This document shows, one piece after another, positions 35,511 to 45,011 of a DNA stretch of 64,000 nt. How positions within the stretch are numbered: position 1 is the stretch's first letter; the number at the start of each line of letters is the position of its first letter. Below the pieces are notes generated by a model. It had not been told where the DNA came from. It searched no databases and worked only from the letters and a program-made list of their open reading frames with translations. This DNA is from a virus: positions 1 to 64,000 of the IMG/VR virus record IMGVR_UViG_3300009155_000050; one strand, written 5' to 3'. Made by a program: the position numbers and the translations under genes.

Positions 35511-36515
35511 ATGCCGATTTTACTATGCTACGGCACCAGACCTGAATATATTAAGCTTAAACCGATCATCAAGGAATGCAAAGCCCGTAGCATTTCCTAC
35601 AGGACATTATATATTGGCCAACACTATAATCTAGAGGTGACCGAACCAGCTGACCACGTGCTTTCAGTATCGTATGCTGATAACAGACTTGATGCAATAG
35701 TTAGCTCAATTGGAGCTATGACTGACCAGATCTTCAACGGTATTAGCCATGTGATTGTGCAGGGCGATACGGCTACTGCATTAACTTGCGCTCTGGCTGC
35801 GTTTCATCGCAACAAGATCCTTTTGCATCTAGAAGCTGGGCTTAGAACGTACGATCTGAAGCGTCCATATCCGGAAGAAGCATATAGGCAGATGATCAGT
35901 CGAATAGCTACGATCAATCTTTGTCCTACGCAACGGGCTGCCACCAACCTACGTAATGAGAAGATTTACGCTCTAGCACCAGTGATCGGTAATACGGCAC
36001 TCGATAATCTTAGGGATCTTAGCGTCACTTATGGTGATGAAGTGCTAATTACCATGCATCGTCGTGAGAACTTGCAGCATATAGAAGCATGGTTTAAGGC
36101 TTTCGAAAATCTAGCCTTAGCTTACCCGGAGCTTAAATTCATATTACCAGCGCATCATAACCCTAGTGTAACCAAGCACGTGAGCATCTTAAGAAAAGTG
36201 CACGCTGTGGACCCTTTGCCTCATGACGACTGCCTTGCTTTGCTGGCGAGATGCAAGCTGGTGATTACCGACTCTGGTGGGATACAGGAGGAGGCTTCAT
36301 TTCTCAAGAAGACAGCGATTGTATGTCGTGCGAGTACGGAACGCGTAGAGGGTATCGATACTCATGCATTCTTGTGTCCTAGTCCACGCCAATTACATGA
36401 ATTATTTTCAGCTAAATTACAGTATCGCGTTGTGTTACCGTCACCTTACGGTGATGGTTTCGCAGCCGGTAAACTGTTAGATCTTCTTTATAATGAGGAA
36501 CAAGATCGAATCTAA
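35511..36515 (+). CDS. wecB: UDP-N-acetylglucosamine 2-epimerase, 334 aa
   Basis: ATG 35511, 2 nt after the previous stop. Family motifs are all present: CYGTRPEYIKLKP, VIVQGDTATAL, HLEAGLRTYD, ITMHRREN and DSGGIQEEA with RASTERVEG. The enzyme interconverts UDP-GlcNAc and UDP-ManNAc. Together with the dehydrogenase before it, it would supply UDP-ManNAcA. It ends in a 39-nt overlap with the GT2 gene on the opposite strand. Confidence 0.9.
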   Translation: MPILLCYGTRPEYIKLKPIIKECKARSISYRTLYIGQHYNLEVTEPADHVLSVSYADNRLDAIVSSIGAMTDQIFNGISHVIVQGDTATALTCALAAFHRNKILLHLEAGLRTYDLKRPYPEEAYRQMISRIATINLCPTQRAATNLRNEKIYALAPVIGNTALDNLRDLSVTYGDEVLITMHRRENLQHIEAWFKAFENLALAYPELKFILPAHHNPSVTKHVSILRKVHAVDPLPHDDCLALLARCKLVITDSGGIQEEASFLKKTAIVCRASTERVEGIDTHAFLCPSPRQLHELFSAKLQYRVVLPSPYGDGFAAGKLLDLLYNEEQDRI

Positions 36516-37739
36516 CATATGATTTGTGTCTGGATTTGTGCTATTTGACCCATTTAGCTTGATGATAGAATTCTTGCCTTCAACCGGTGCCCCAACCATA
36601 GCTTCTAACTGTTTAAGCATATCGATGTGCTGGCCATTTTCGGGATGTTCCGTAGCTCCGTTAAAAAGGCTTGAACCAATATAGTAACCACCGTGATTAA
36701 TCAGGTCGATCTTACTGCGCAAGCGCTCAATGCAGTCCGCTTGGCTTAGATCTATTCCCTTCACGTCAACGTAAATGGTTGGTTTTTCAGTATCCAGTGG
36801 GAACGGATGCTTGTTTACCAGCGACATCGACTCACTATTATACTTTACTGACATGGTAGTATTAAGGCGTGCTAGCGTAGCAAGGAATTTATAAGCAAGG
36901 CCCAATTCATATGGGGTACGCCAGTCTGGCGCTCCATCTGAGACCGTAGCATCGTAAACATCTATAAATTTAAATTGTGTTATTAAGTATGGTCTTTGGT
37001 AATTATCTTTTAGCAGCTTGAAACCTCCACTTCGTATCTTGAACAGGTAATCGTTGAATTTAACGTTGCAATTGGTGCCATGTGAAATTGCGACCGGCTC
37101 CATCCCATATTTCATCGCTTTTTCCGGAATTGAACCGTAGAGTGATTGATCTTGAGCTGGATGCGGTGGGACTAAAGTAGGCAAGTTCGCATATTTTTGC
37201 AGCATGTATGAGAAGTGCATGTCTTCGCCGCATAGGTAAAATTTACGGTCTGGGATTTCTCGCCAGAAATATTCTAGCATTTTCTTTTCAAAGAACCAAC
37301 TGTGACCGACTATGTCTACTTGTTTAATATCGTCAATGGGAGTATCCCAGCCGAAGCGCCTGATTTGTCCATCGTAGCCTTGGTCTGTGTCGAAAACGAC
37401 ACCGATGGTACCGAAGAGCCCCCTTCGTTTTTTCATCGAGGTCACGCAGTTTTCGAGCCATCTTGGGGCCGGAACTGTGTCGTCATCGAAGACGCAAACG
37501 TATTCGCCTTCCGCTAGCAGGGCTAACGCAAATCGTCCCCATACACCCACATTTACGCTACTGGTAAATGATTGACATCTGGCAATTAGGTCTTGGTCAA
37601 AGGTGGCGTCGCTGGCATTTTTCCAAAACATAATTTGAACGGGCTTGATTGTCTGACTTTCGATAGCTTGCAACTGCTCGGCTAACACGTGTGGTCGTTT
37701 ATAGCCGTTAAGGATAACGGTAATTGCGGCATCAGTCAT
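36477..37739 (-). CDS. GT2-type glycosyltransferase, 420 aa
   Basis: ATG 37739 follows AGGA at 7 nt. The GT-A fold is shown by ITVILNGYKRPHVLAEQLQA at the start and VCVFDDDTVPAP (DDD metal/nucleotide-binding) near residues 84-95. KFYLCGEDMHFSYML near residue 165 would provide the catalytic-base region. The C-terminal 180 residues are unrecognised (YVDVKGIDLSQADC), possibly an acceptor domain. It is convergent with the sugar cassette, so it may be regulated separately. Confidence 0.8.
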   Translation of the reverse strand: MTDAAITVILNGYKRPHVLAEQLQAIESQTIKPVQIMFWKNASDATFDQDLIARCQSFTSSVNVGVWGRFALALLAEGEYVCVFDDDTVPAPRWLENCVTSMKKRRGLFGTIGVVFDTDQGYDGQIRRFGWDTPIDDIKQVDIVGHSWFFEKKMLEYFWREIPDRKFYLCGEDMHFSYMLQKYANLPTLVPPHPAQDQSLYGSIPEKAMKYGMEPVAISHGTNCNVKFNDYLFKIRSGGFKLLKDNYQRPYLITQFKFIDVYDATVSDGAPDWRTPYELGLAYKFLATLARLNTTMSVKYNSESMSLVNKHPFPLDTEKPTIYVDVKGIDLSQADCIERLRSKIDLINHGGYYIGSSLFNGATEHPENGQHIDMLKQLEAMVGAPVEGKNSIIKLNGSNSTNPDTNHMLDSILFLIIKKI

Positions 37740-37783
37740 AATCAAATCCTGCAGTAGCGTGTGCTTTATTTATTGATCGACTA

Positions 37784-39190
37784 TTAAAACGGTAGCGCCT
37801 CTTTGGCTGTTAGCCAGTGTTGGTAATCATTTGCATATTTCGACGCCATAATTATAGGTTCTGCTTCTGGCCACCTTGCGTTAATAACACGCCTAGCATA
37901 ATTATATGCTTTGTAAGGATCGTTGATCACAGCTTGCTCAAATTCAGGCAGCGACTTTGGGCCATTTGGAAGGCGATTGAGTACCAACCTTGTGTATTCC
38001 ATCATGGCAAACAGCGGCTGATCCATTTTTGCGATACGATGCTCTAGAGCTGGCCAGCGCCCTTCTAATACTTTACCAGCATAGAGTATGGCATGTATTA
38101 CCTCACCTTCGTTAAGCAGATATGGTTCGGCTTCAAGCCATCTGTCACCCCCGAAGAAGGCAATGGCGTAGCTAACGGCAGTAGCGCTTTTGGCAATGAT
38201 AGATTCAGCTTCGAGCCATCGACCACCGATGACTCTATCAGCGTAAGCATATGCCGTTTTAGGATCATGTATCAAATACGGCTCTGCCGCTGGCCAACGG
38301 CCTACTCTGTAGTGTTTTGCATAATCGATGAGATGGTAAGCTGCCTCTTCGTCCTCGCCATTTTCGCATTGTTGTAATAGATACTGCTCAATCACTTCAG
38401 ATGGTTGAATGAAAGTCGGTAAGTTTCCACTCAGGTAACGAGCAAGAATTTCAGGCACTTCAGACAGCATTGAGGTATCGTATTCGTAAACTGCAGCGGC
38501 GAATTTTAGAGTATCGTTGATAGGTCCCACATAGTCTAACATTATGAGCGCTGACGCTTTGTCTGGTATGCTATATTCGGGAAGATTGTGAGTGTCCTTA
38601 AATTCACTAGAGTCGAATTGATATAATGGCTTTTTATCTTTGTAAAGCACATACTGTGTGTCTGTGCTTAAATGTTCAGCTGCCTTATTAACTCTACCGC
38701 CTCTTCTCGTGCACCAACGAGTACCCACTCCCAATCGCTCTAAGCTGTCGATTGCCTCTGGGCTCGTACCTTCGATTTTAAAGAGAACATACTGACCATC
38801 ATCATATATGACCTTTGCGCCTGGGTACTCCGTGCCCATGTGCGTCACGCCTGAACCGCGCACTGATGATGCTTTAATGGCCTTATGTTCTCGGATCTTT
38901 TCTAAAGCATCATTAAAATAAGCTAAATTTTTACCATTTAAGTCAGCATCGATATTTAGATTACGCAGCACTTGCTTGTTTCTATCCCATTCGACGATTG
39001 AATCTCGCAATTGCGGTGTTAGAAATTGGTCTGTGTTCGCTTGTTTAAATCTTTGCACCAACCATTCATAATAAAAGCCACCGGTCGGATCCGTGTCTAC
39101 GATTTTTTGCACTGCTGGGTGATCTTTACCGAGCTGTTTTTCGAGCCAAGTATGATTAAGCTTCGCCTCTAAAATAAGTGATAACTTCAT
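37784..39190 (-). CDS. WCTR-domain / alpha-repeat protein with capsid-targeting-like start, copy A, 468 aa
   Basis: ATG 39190 opens MKLSLILEAKLN. The next about 195 residues are a globular domain shared with the two genes upstream. It contains GTRWCTR (146-152), TQYVLYKDKKPLYQF and a DLNGKDLAYF-like segment. I know WCTR/WCTA domains from uncharacterised phage proteins. The C-terminal half is a run of about 26-residue two-helix units with WPAAEPYLIHDPKTAYAYA-type text (4-6 units, degenerate). Inference: packaged head protein cleaved after ILE. Confidence 0.75.
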   Translation of the reverse strand: MKLSLILEAKLNHTWLEKQLGKDHPAVQKIVDTDPTGGFYYEWLVQRFKQANTDQFLTPQLRDSIVEWDRNKQVLRNLNIDADLNGKNLAYFNDALEKIREHKAIKASSVRGSGVTHMGTEYPGAKVIYDDGQYVLFKIEGTSPEAIDSLERLGVGTRWCTRRGGRVNKAAEHLSTDTQYVLYKDKKPLYQFDSSEFKDTHNLPEYSIPDKASALIMLDYVGPINDTLKFAAAVYEYDTSMLSEVPEILARYLSGNLPTFIQPSEVIEQYLLQQCENGEDEEAAYHLIDYAKHYRVGRWPAAEPYLIHDPKTAYAYADRVIGGRWLEAESIIAKSATAVSYAIAFFGGDRWLEAEPYLLNEGEVIHAILYAGKVLEGRWPALEHRIAKMDQPLFAMMEYTRLVLNRLPNGPKSLPEFEQAVINDPYKAYNYARRVINARWPEAEPIIMASKYANDYQHWLTAKEALPF

Positions 39191-39311
39191 TTTATGAATA
39201 CCTGTAAATTGGGTACATGTTAAATTTGCTATGATATGAGCGCAGGAAGCGGCTAGTGGCCGTGGTGGTTTAGGCTTTGATGGCTCTATATTGTTTGGCT
39301 TTCTCTAGCGC
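39191..39311. other. 121-bp spacer between paralogues
   Basis: Contains no gene. The sequence GCGGCTAGTGGCCGTGG can form a short hairpin. It is the longest gap in this block, so it may hold a promoter for copy A, but no box is convincing. Confidence 0.3.
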
Positions 39312-40775
39312 TTATATATTTCGTGCATCAACCCAACTCGACGAGTCATCATAGGCGTCCGCACCTCTGCTGATATCCTTATTAACCCAATCAAAATAAA
39401 GTTTAGCGGCCTCGGGATTCTTCTTGATGTACGGTTCGGCCTCTGGCCATCGCTCCCTTTTTAGAAACCTAGCGTAAGCATATGCTGTATATGGTTCAGT
39501 CATTATGTATGGTTCCGCCTCTGGCCATTCACCATTTATGAAAGCATAAGCATACTTGTATGCTACCTGAGGATCTCGCATTATGATGGGTTCAGCTGCT
39601 GGCCAGCGGTCTTCCCTCACGTAAGCAGCATAATTGTAGGCCACCTGAGGATCCTGCATGATATACTTTTCTGCGTCTGGCCATTCACCTTTTATGATTC
39701 TTTGGGCGTATTCGAACGCCATGCGAGCGTCCTTTTCGATATACGGCTCGGCTTCAAGAAATCGTTCGCCTTTATTAAATAATTTTCTAGCGTATAGTAT
39801 AGCATATCCGGGATCTTGCTTGATATATTTTTCAGCTTCCGGCCATCGACCCTTTAGATGTATAGCATAAACCACGGCAGACTGAGGGTCTGTCATGATA
39901 TACGGTTCGGCGTCAGGCCACGTTTCCCCTAAGACGTTTAATGCGTATTCTCGGGCCCACTTTGGTGATGTTTTAATGATTGGCTCAGCTTCTGGCCATC
40001 GCTGTTTCATGGCCACAGCATAGCGACACAGGTCTTCGGGTGATGCATCGGCGAAGTTGTTTGATTCAGCTATCCTTTGTCCTATCTCTAGCGTCTTTAA
40101 TTGATCATTAATTGGGCCGACCACTTTAAGTATTAATCGTAACACATCAGCAGGTGGCTTGTATTCTTCATCACGCACATCTTTAAAGTCTTGTCTACTG
40201 AATTGACAGATAGGCTCACCATTTTTATACAACACATATTGCGTATCAGATAAGTATTCTTCAGCGGCACCCTCCACATCGCCGCCTAGCCTGGTGCACC
40301 ATCCGGTTCCGATTCCGAGTTTCTGCAAGCTGTCTATCGATTCTTCGTTCTTGCCTTCGACTTTAAACATGATATAATTGCCGTCATTATAAATAGCTTC
40401 GGCCCCTGGATAATTATTGAATAAATAATAGGCCCCACTATTTTTAGTGTGTGAGGCTTTAATGGCTTTATACTGCCGCATTTTTGCTAGCACGTCATAG
40501 AAGTATGCGAGATCTTTACCGTTCAAGTCTGAGCTTAATCCTGCACTTTTGATAGCTCTTGCGTTATTGGCCCATTCTCCGATGTCGGCTTTTAATTCGG
40601 GCGTGAGAAAATCATCGGATTGCGACTTTTGATAAAGCGCAGTTAACCATTTGTAATAAGATCCGCCAGTTGGGTCGGTGTCTACGATTTTTTGAACAGC
40701 TGGATTATCTATACCGAGCTGTTTTTCGAGCCAGGGGCGATTAAGTTTAGCCTCTAGTATGAGTGATAGTTTCAT
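39312..40775 (-). CDS. WCTR-domain / alpha-repeat protein with capsid-targeting-like start, copy B, 487 aa
   Basis: ATG 40775 opens MKLSLILEAKLNRPWLEKQL, nearly identical to copy C. The WCTR domain (GTGWCTRLGG) is followed by eight clear tandem units of about 26 residues, consensus RWPEAEPYIMxDPxxAYxYA. These should form an alpha-solenoid like TPR or Sel1 arrays, usually protein-binding. The DNA of the repeats is similar enough for recombination to change copy number. Function is unknown. Confidence 0.8.
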   Translation of the reverse strand: MKLSLILEAKLNRPWLEKQLGIDNPAVQKIVDTDPTGGSYYKWLTALYQKSQSDDFLTPELKADIGEWANNARAIKSAGLSSDLNGKDLAYFYDVLAKMRQYKAIKASHTKNSGAYYLFNNYPGAEAIYNDGNYIMFKVEGKNEESIDSLQKLGIGTGWCTRLGGDVEGAAEEYLSDTQYVLYKNGEPICQFSRQDFKDVRDEEYKPPADVLRLILKVVGPINDQLKTLEIGQRIAESNNFADASPEDLCRYAVAMKQRWPEAEPIIKTSPKWAREYALNVLGETWPDAEPYIMTDPQSAVVYAIHLKGRWPEAEKYIKQDPGYAILYARKLFNKGERFLEAEPYIEKDARMAFEYAQRIIKGEWPDAEKYIMQDPQVAYNYAAYVREDRWPAAEPIIMRDPQVAYKYAYAFINGEWPEAEPYIMTEPYTAYAYARFLKRERWPEAEPYIKKNPEAAKLYFDWVNKDISRGADAYDDSSSWVDARNI

Positions 40776-40788
40776 GTGATCTCCGTGC

Positions 40789-42465
40789 CTACTTTGATTC
40801 GCTGTACAGAGCCCATGGCTTTTGGCCGGGCATTCCTGTACGTCCTGACGGTTGGTTAGTTAAGCCTTGATGACCCATGGCATAATTGAATTCTTTAAAA
40901 TACGCTTCAATGTCTGGATGGTTAGGCCGACCAAGCGAGATTATATTTTCAGCAGCAGGCCACCGTCGCTTTAATACCTCAAGTGCGTACCTCGCTGCGA
41001 AAACAGGTTCCGGATACGGATACTGTCCATCACGCGGCTTAGTTGCTAAAGAGGACTTCATAGCCGCTATGGCTTTATCTTCGAAATCTGGAATCGGTTT
41101 ACCATCCGTCACATGGGCTACGTAATCCTTGACATGGAAGATTGAGCACTCTGCCGCCAGCCAATTCTCTACGGCTATGGAACGTTTGTGTACGTGTATA
41201 GCATACCGTAAACCCTCTAAGCTAGCACTGTTAAGGAGTCTTTTCTCACCTTCCGGCCATTCTCCAACTTTGAGGTCCCATAGGTAATTTAATATCAGAT
41301 TTAGATTGCCATCTTCTACAAAATCCACGGGTACCAAATTAACGGCGGCTAACAGCCATTTTTCCAATTCAGGCGAACGTTCTATTAACACGTTGGGTTG
41401 AGTGCGGCGTTGCACAAAATAACGTGTATATGCAGCCAAATTCTCCTTCAGCAGTTCTTCACCCTCCGGCCATTCCTCAAATTTGCAGCATGATAACAGG
41501 TAGTTAGTCAAGTGGTCAGTAAAGTAGCGCTGTGTATGGGATCTAAACTTATTGTTATTATTAATGAACCATTCCTCGATTTCCGGCACGCGCCTTTTTA
41601 GAATTTGGGTGGCGTACAAGATGTATTCGTGCATGTCTGACTTGATAAACGCTTCCAACGCTGGAATGCGTTGAAAACCGGTAACTCCATCGAAACGGTA
41701 TACACCTTGCTTGTACTTATTGACCATGTCTTGCGTCATATTGACAGATTTCGGATCGCCATAGGCTATCTGAGCCACCATCAATGCTTCATTACACGCA
41801 TATCCCATGGCATCAAGGATCTTCGAAGCGGCATCACGCTCAGGGATAACATTTTCATTTCTAGCATTCATGAAGTCTTTATCATCGAATTGATATAGAG
41901 GTTTTTTATCCCTATATAGAACATACTGCGTGCGTGATTTTAGATATCGCTGCGCAGCCCCACTGATATTACTGCCTTTTCTAGTACACCAAGACGTGCC
42001 CATCCCAAGTCGCTCAAGACTATCAATCGAAGCTGCGTCTTTGCCCGCTATCTCGAACAGAATATACTGTCCGTCATTCAGTAATATTTTAGCGCCTGGA
42101 TAATCTTTACTGAGGTGATAGACACCGCTGCCTAAGCCTGTAGACGCTCTCAAAGCCCTATCGTACCTTAATGATTCTAGATTGTCCGCCAAGTACGTCA
42201 AGTCCTTGCCGTTTAAGTCACTGCTGATTTCAAGATTTTTCAATGCTTGTTTATTGCGATCCCATTCGTCGATGTCTGCGCGTAATTCCCGAGTTAAGAA
42301 GTCATCTGATCCGCGCTTCTTGTACAAAGATGCCAACCATTGGTAATATGAACCTTCGGTTGGATCAGTGTTCACGATTTTTTGAACAGCTGGATTATCT
42401 TTACCGAGCTGTTTTTCGAGCCAAGGGCGGTTAAGCTTCGCCTCTAGAATAAGTGCAAGTTTCAT
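40789..42465 (-). CDS. WCTR-domain protein with capsid-targeting-like start, copy C, 558 aa
   Basis: ATG 42465 opens MKLALILEAKLNRPW. The first 210 residues align with copies A and B (GTSWCTRKGSN, TQYVLYRDKKPLYQF). The C-terminal 340 residues carry only scattered, decayed units (EEWPEGEELLKENLAAYTRY and EVLKRRWPAAENII), so this copy has diverged most. It is 13 nt upstream of copy B, and the three form one transcript. Confidence 0.75.
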   Translation of the reverse strand: MKLALILEAKLNRPWLEKQLGKDNPAVQKIVNTDPTEGSYYQWLASLYKKRGSDDFLTRELRADIDEWDRNKQALKNLEISSDLNGKDLTYLADNLESLRYDRALRASTGLGSGVYHLSKDYPGAKILLNDGQYILFEIAGKDAASIDSLERLGMGTSWCTRKGSNISGAAQRYLKSRTQYVLYRDKKPLYQFDDKDFMNARNENVIPERDAASKILDAMGYACNEALMVAQIAYGDPKSVNMTQDMVNKYKQGVYRFDGVTGFQRIPALEAFIKSDMHEYILYATQILKRRVPEIEEWFINNNNKFRSHTQRYFTDHLTNYLLSCCKFEEWPEGEELLKENLAAYTRYFVQRRTQPNVLIERSPELEKWLLAAVNLVPVDFVEDGNLNLILNYLWDLKVGEWPEGEKRLLNSASLEGLRYAIHVHKRSIAVENWLAAECSIFHVKDYVAHVTDGKPIPDFEDKAIAAMKSSLATKPRDGQYPYPEPVFAARYALEVLKRRWPAAENIISLGRPNHPDIEAYFKEFNYAMGHQGLTNQPSGRTGMPGQKPWALYSESK

Positions 42466-42471
42466 GTGAGT

Positions 42472-43335
42472 CTACTGTTGCAGAGGGTTAGGACTAGCCA
42501 CCGCCGTAGAGATCTCTCTGGCTGATTTCTGAATATCTTGCATTTGTGCTTGCTTAGCCTGAAATGACCCTGGTGCATCACCTCTTGCTATATCTAGAAG
42601 AGCCAATAACGATTCTTGGAAGTCGTTCGGACTTTCGAGCGTCTCACATGTGATGCGGTGGATTGGTATATCAGTTCCAGTCTGTGCGTTCTTTACTGTG
42701 AATATTAGACTTAATCCGTCATTAGATTTTTTATATTGGATACCTTTGGATTTTAGGATGTCTTGTATTGCACCTATCCCTAAATTGTTACCAAGGCTTC
42801 TCAATGCGACTCCGAATTTCTGGAATAGAGCTTTAGGCTGTTCGCCGGTAGCTGTCGCTATGCCATGTATACTCTCTGATACGGCAGTTCTTCTTGTAGG
42901 TAGTGTTCTTTTACCGGCGTACGTTGCCCTTTTCGGGTCGTAGTACTGCCGCTGACGACTTGACTGGTTCGCTCTGGTAATACCAGACGTCGCTGATTTG
43001 AATTGATCTTCTTGGAGCGCCCTGTCGAGTCTGTTTTCAAAGGTGCCTAAGTTTATCTGCTCACCAAGCAAGGAACCGATGATGGCGGTTTCGTGCTCGG
43101 AAAGGGCTCGGTGACTAATCATGCAAACTCGCCCACCTCTGACTCTGGCGTCCTCACAATGCAAGCCCCATGCCTCGCATTTGGCTCTTACGGTTGATAT
43201 CGCAGGTAGCAGGTCTTTCTGGTTACCAGCTACGACGAAGCTTAACATGTTAGTATCTTCATAAACTGGCATGTAGGAGGCCTGGTTTCCAATCGCTGCC
43301 TTAATAACTGAGACTATGCTCTTAAGAGATAACAT
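42472..43335 (-). CDS. Hypothetical virion-region protein, 287 aa
   Basis: ATG 43335 follows GAGGAG and overlaps the previous stop. It begins MLSLKSIVSVIKAAIGNQ. The N-terminal half looks like a globular alpha/beta domain (VRAKCEAWGLHCEDARVRGG). The middle is basic and probably disordered (RQRQYYDPKRATYAGKRTL), and the C-terminal half contains GIQYKKSNDGLSLIFTVKN. Overlap coupling with the two genes upstream suggests a head-assembly operon. No family is recognised. Confidence 0.7.
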   Translation of the reverse strand: MLSLKSIVSVIKAAIGNQASYMPVYEDTNMLSFVVAGNQKDLLPAISTVRAKCEAWGLHCEDARVRGGRVCMISHRALSEHETAIIGSLLGEQINLGTFENRLDRALQEDQFKSATSGITRANQSSRQRQYYDPKRATYAGKRTLPTRRTAVSESIHGIATATGEQPKALFQKFGVALRSLGNNLGIGAIQDILKSKGIQYKKSNDGLSLIFTVKNAQTGTDIPIHRITCETLESPNDFQESLLALLDIARGDAPGSFQAKQAQMQDIQKSAREISTAVASPNPLQQ

Positions 43336-43855
43336 CGGCGCTCCTCGAAAATTGGACAAGTTGCATCAAATTGGCTGATTTACCTTCGATAATCAACACT
43401 CCGTCATGATCAGTTATGTCTTCGCCTAAGCTTTTATAGGCTAGACGGAAAAATTCAGCTATTTTGGCTATTAATTCGGTCAATGGTGTACTCAGCAGTA
43501 AGACAGCCCTTGCGTCTCGCTTGAATCTGTTAGCGAACGCTGAATCGGCACTGTCGACGCTCCAAAATTGCTTCTTGAAGTCTGGTTTTAGTAGAAGATG
43601 CTTGCTTTTATAGCCTACTTTGCAATTGTTTCTATGAATATTAATATTTAAATTAGGGTATTCCTTCCTAAATTGCATAGCTAACTCGCAATTTAGTTTA
43701 TGGTGCAGTGTCTTGAGCTTATGTTCTAGATTCATCAATTTGTAGCGCGTTTTTTCTAATTCTTTCGAAGTGTGGATGCAGTCTTGCAGGACGCTATTGC
43801 GTTCAACTTGCTTCGGGTCGACCATCAGGAGGTCAAGTGTGTCTGAGAATGTCAT
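43322..43855 (-). CDS. Hypothetical helical protein, 177 aa
   Basis: ATG 43855 overlaps the previous TGA (ATGA), so it is preferred to the in-frame ATG at 43891. It begins MTFSDTLDLLMVDPKQVE. A long coiled helix follows (KELEKTRYKLMNLEHKLKTLHHKLNCE), then a basic region and a small C-terminal domain. A scaffold- or chaperone-like role is possible given the position, but there is no direct evidence. Confidence 0.7.
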   Translation of the reverse strand: MTFSDTLDLLMVDPKQVERNSVLQDCIHTSKELEKTRYKLMNLEHKLKTLHHKLNCELAMQFRKEYPNLNINIHRNNCKVGYKSKHLLLKPDFKKQFWSVDSADSAFANRFKRDARAVLLLSTPLTELIAKIAEFFRLAYKSLGEDITDHDGVLIIEGKSANLMQLVQFSRSADVIS

Positions 43856-44115
43856 TTTACCGTTGGATCCTTGAAGGTTGGGATCATCCATGAGAAGGTA
43901 TCCATCGCTTTTTCTGTATCATCAATGCTGGTAGTGAGTAGATCAGTCTCTTCTGCACCCGGTGATGATAGGTTAACGTCTGTGGGTTCGTTATCGGGCG
44001 TGTGTAATTCTGGATCCATGATATCTTGTGCCATCTTGGCCCCAGCCCATGAATTTACTCCAGCCGGTTGGACTGAATTGAAGTTACTGTCTTCTATTAT
44101 CCGATTTAGTTTCAT
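43852..44115 (-). CDS. Small protein with capsid-targeting-like start, 87 aa
   Basis: ATG 44115 opens MKLNRIIEDSNF, another MKLxxIxE start. The rest is acidic and low-complexity (DPELHTPDNEPTDVNLSSPG), like phage internal head proteins or scaffold pieces. It is first in the leftward operon 44115-37784 and divergent from the gene at 44161. Predicted cleavage is after IIE. Confidence 0.65.
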   Translation of the reverse strand: MKLNRIIEDSNFNSVQPAGVNSWAGAKMAQDIMDPELHTPDNEPTDVNLSSPGAEETDLLTTSIDDTEKAMDTFSWMIPTFKDPTVK

Positions 44116-44160
44116 AATTTATATTTCGTTAGTACATACATTTAGAAAAGGAGGTGGCTT

Positions 44161-44484
44161 ATGAATTATCCGGCAGATGTCCCAGTTCAAGAAATGCTCA
44201 ACGTAGTAAAGCTGTTGAGGGCTGGCACAGTCGTAGAGAATCGGGCTCAATTCGCCCTAGATGCTTGGGTGGTACAAGGTTACTGCCAAAAGCAAATCCT
44301 TGGTGCTCCAGAGGGCACACAATTCGTCTCGCAAGCAGCCGAGCAAGACCCTTTAACACTAATAGAGATCGTCGCTAACGGCGAGCCTCAACCGCATTTG
44401 CTATTCCCTTGGGAACTGATCGCTAGCTTCCTGCTTAAAAAGATCATCGAGTACATTCTCACTAATGTCACTCCAAAAATCTAA
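44161..44484 (+). CDS. Hypothetical protein, 107 aa
   Basis: ATG 44161 follows AAAGGAGGTGG. It begins MNYPADVPVQEMLNVVKL and is helical and hydrophobic toward the C-terminus (FPWELIASFLLKKIIEYIL), possibly membrane-associated. Its end overlaps the next gene by 20 nt. Unrecognised. Confidence 0.7.
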   Translation: MNYPADVPVQEMLNVVKLLRAGTVVENRAQFALDAWVVQGYCQKQILGAPEGTQFVSQAAEQDPLTLIEIVANGEPQPHLLFPWELIASFLLKKIIEYILTNVTPKI

Positions 44485-45001
44485 TCATACGGGCCACATT
44501 GAACTAATCAGTGTGGCCCTAATCGTATATCCTGACGCACATGATAACGCCATGGAGTTGCTTTCTAATGTTCAAGAGCAAGATTATCCATATAAAGAAA
44601 TCATCTTGCTTAATAATACCAGTAATTTAACCAAAGCCGCTGATCTAGATATTGAAGCGGCGCGTATGGTGTCGATTTATGATACCGAGGAAGACTTAAC
44701 TGTCGGCACGTGTCTAAACCTCGCAAGCCATAACAGCTTAGGTCCTTGCTTCATATATTGGAATAGTGTCAAGCCAAAAGATCTACTATCGAAAATGAAA
44801 CAAGCGTTGGACGATTACAAGGCTGACGTTGTATTTGCAACGGATCAATTTGGAGCTGTTGATCTTCGCAGCTGTCTTATACGGAAGCATCGGGAATTAT
44901 ATTACCAACCTACTGAATTTCCTTTTCGTGAGTTTCTAGACCGAGCAAAAGTCAACCACAATCTGTTATACCTTCCCATGAAAAATAATAAAACGCTATG
45001 A
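44465..45001 (+). CDS. Small GT2-like glycosyltransferase, 178 aa
   Basis: ATG 44465 overlaps the upstream gene. Residues 14-52 (LISVALIVYPDAHDNAMELL, then YPYKEIILLNNTS) match the first beta-alpha-beta of GT-A family 2 enzymes. FATDQFGAVDLRS may stand in for the acidic motif. It is shorter than usual (about 250), so the acceptor part is reduced. Confidence 0.6.
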   Translation: MSLQKSNHTGHIELISVALIVYPDAHDNAMELLSNVQEQDYPYKEIILLNNTSNLTKAADLDIEAARMVSIYDTEEDLTVGTCLNLASHNSLGPCFIYWNSVKPKDLLSKMKQALDDYKADVVFATDQFGAVDLRSCLIRKHRELYYQPTEFPFREFLDRAKVNHNLLYLPMKNNKTL

Positions 45002-45011
45002 GGTTACTTCG

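Noticed and set aside
44100-44160. T4-type late promoter (TATAAATA) before the gene at 44115
   Set aside because: ATATAAATTATG is present, but it overlaps the start codon and has no matching copies before other late genes.
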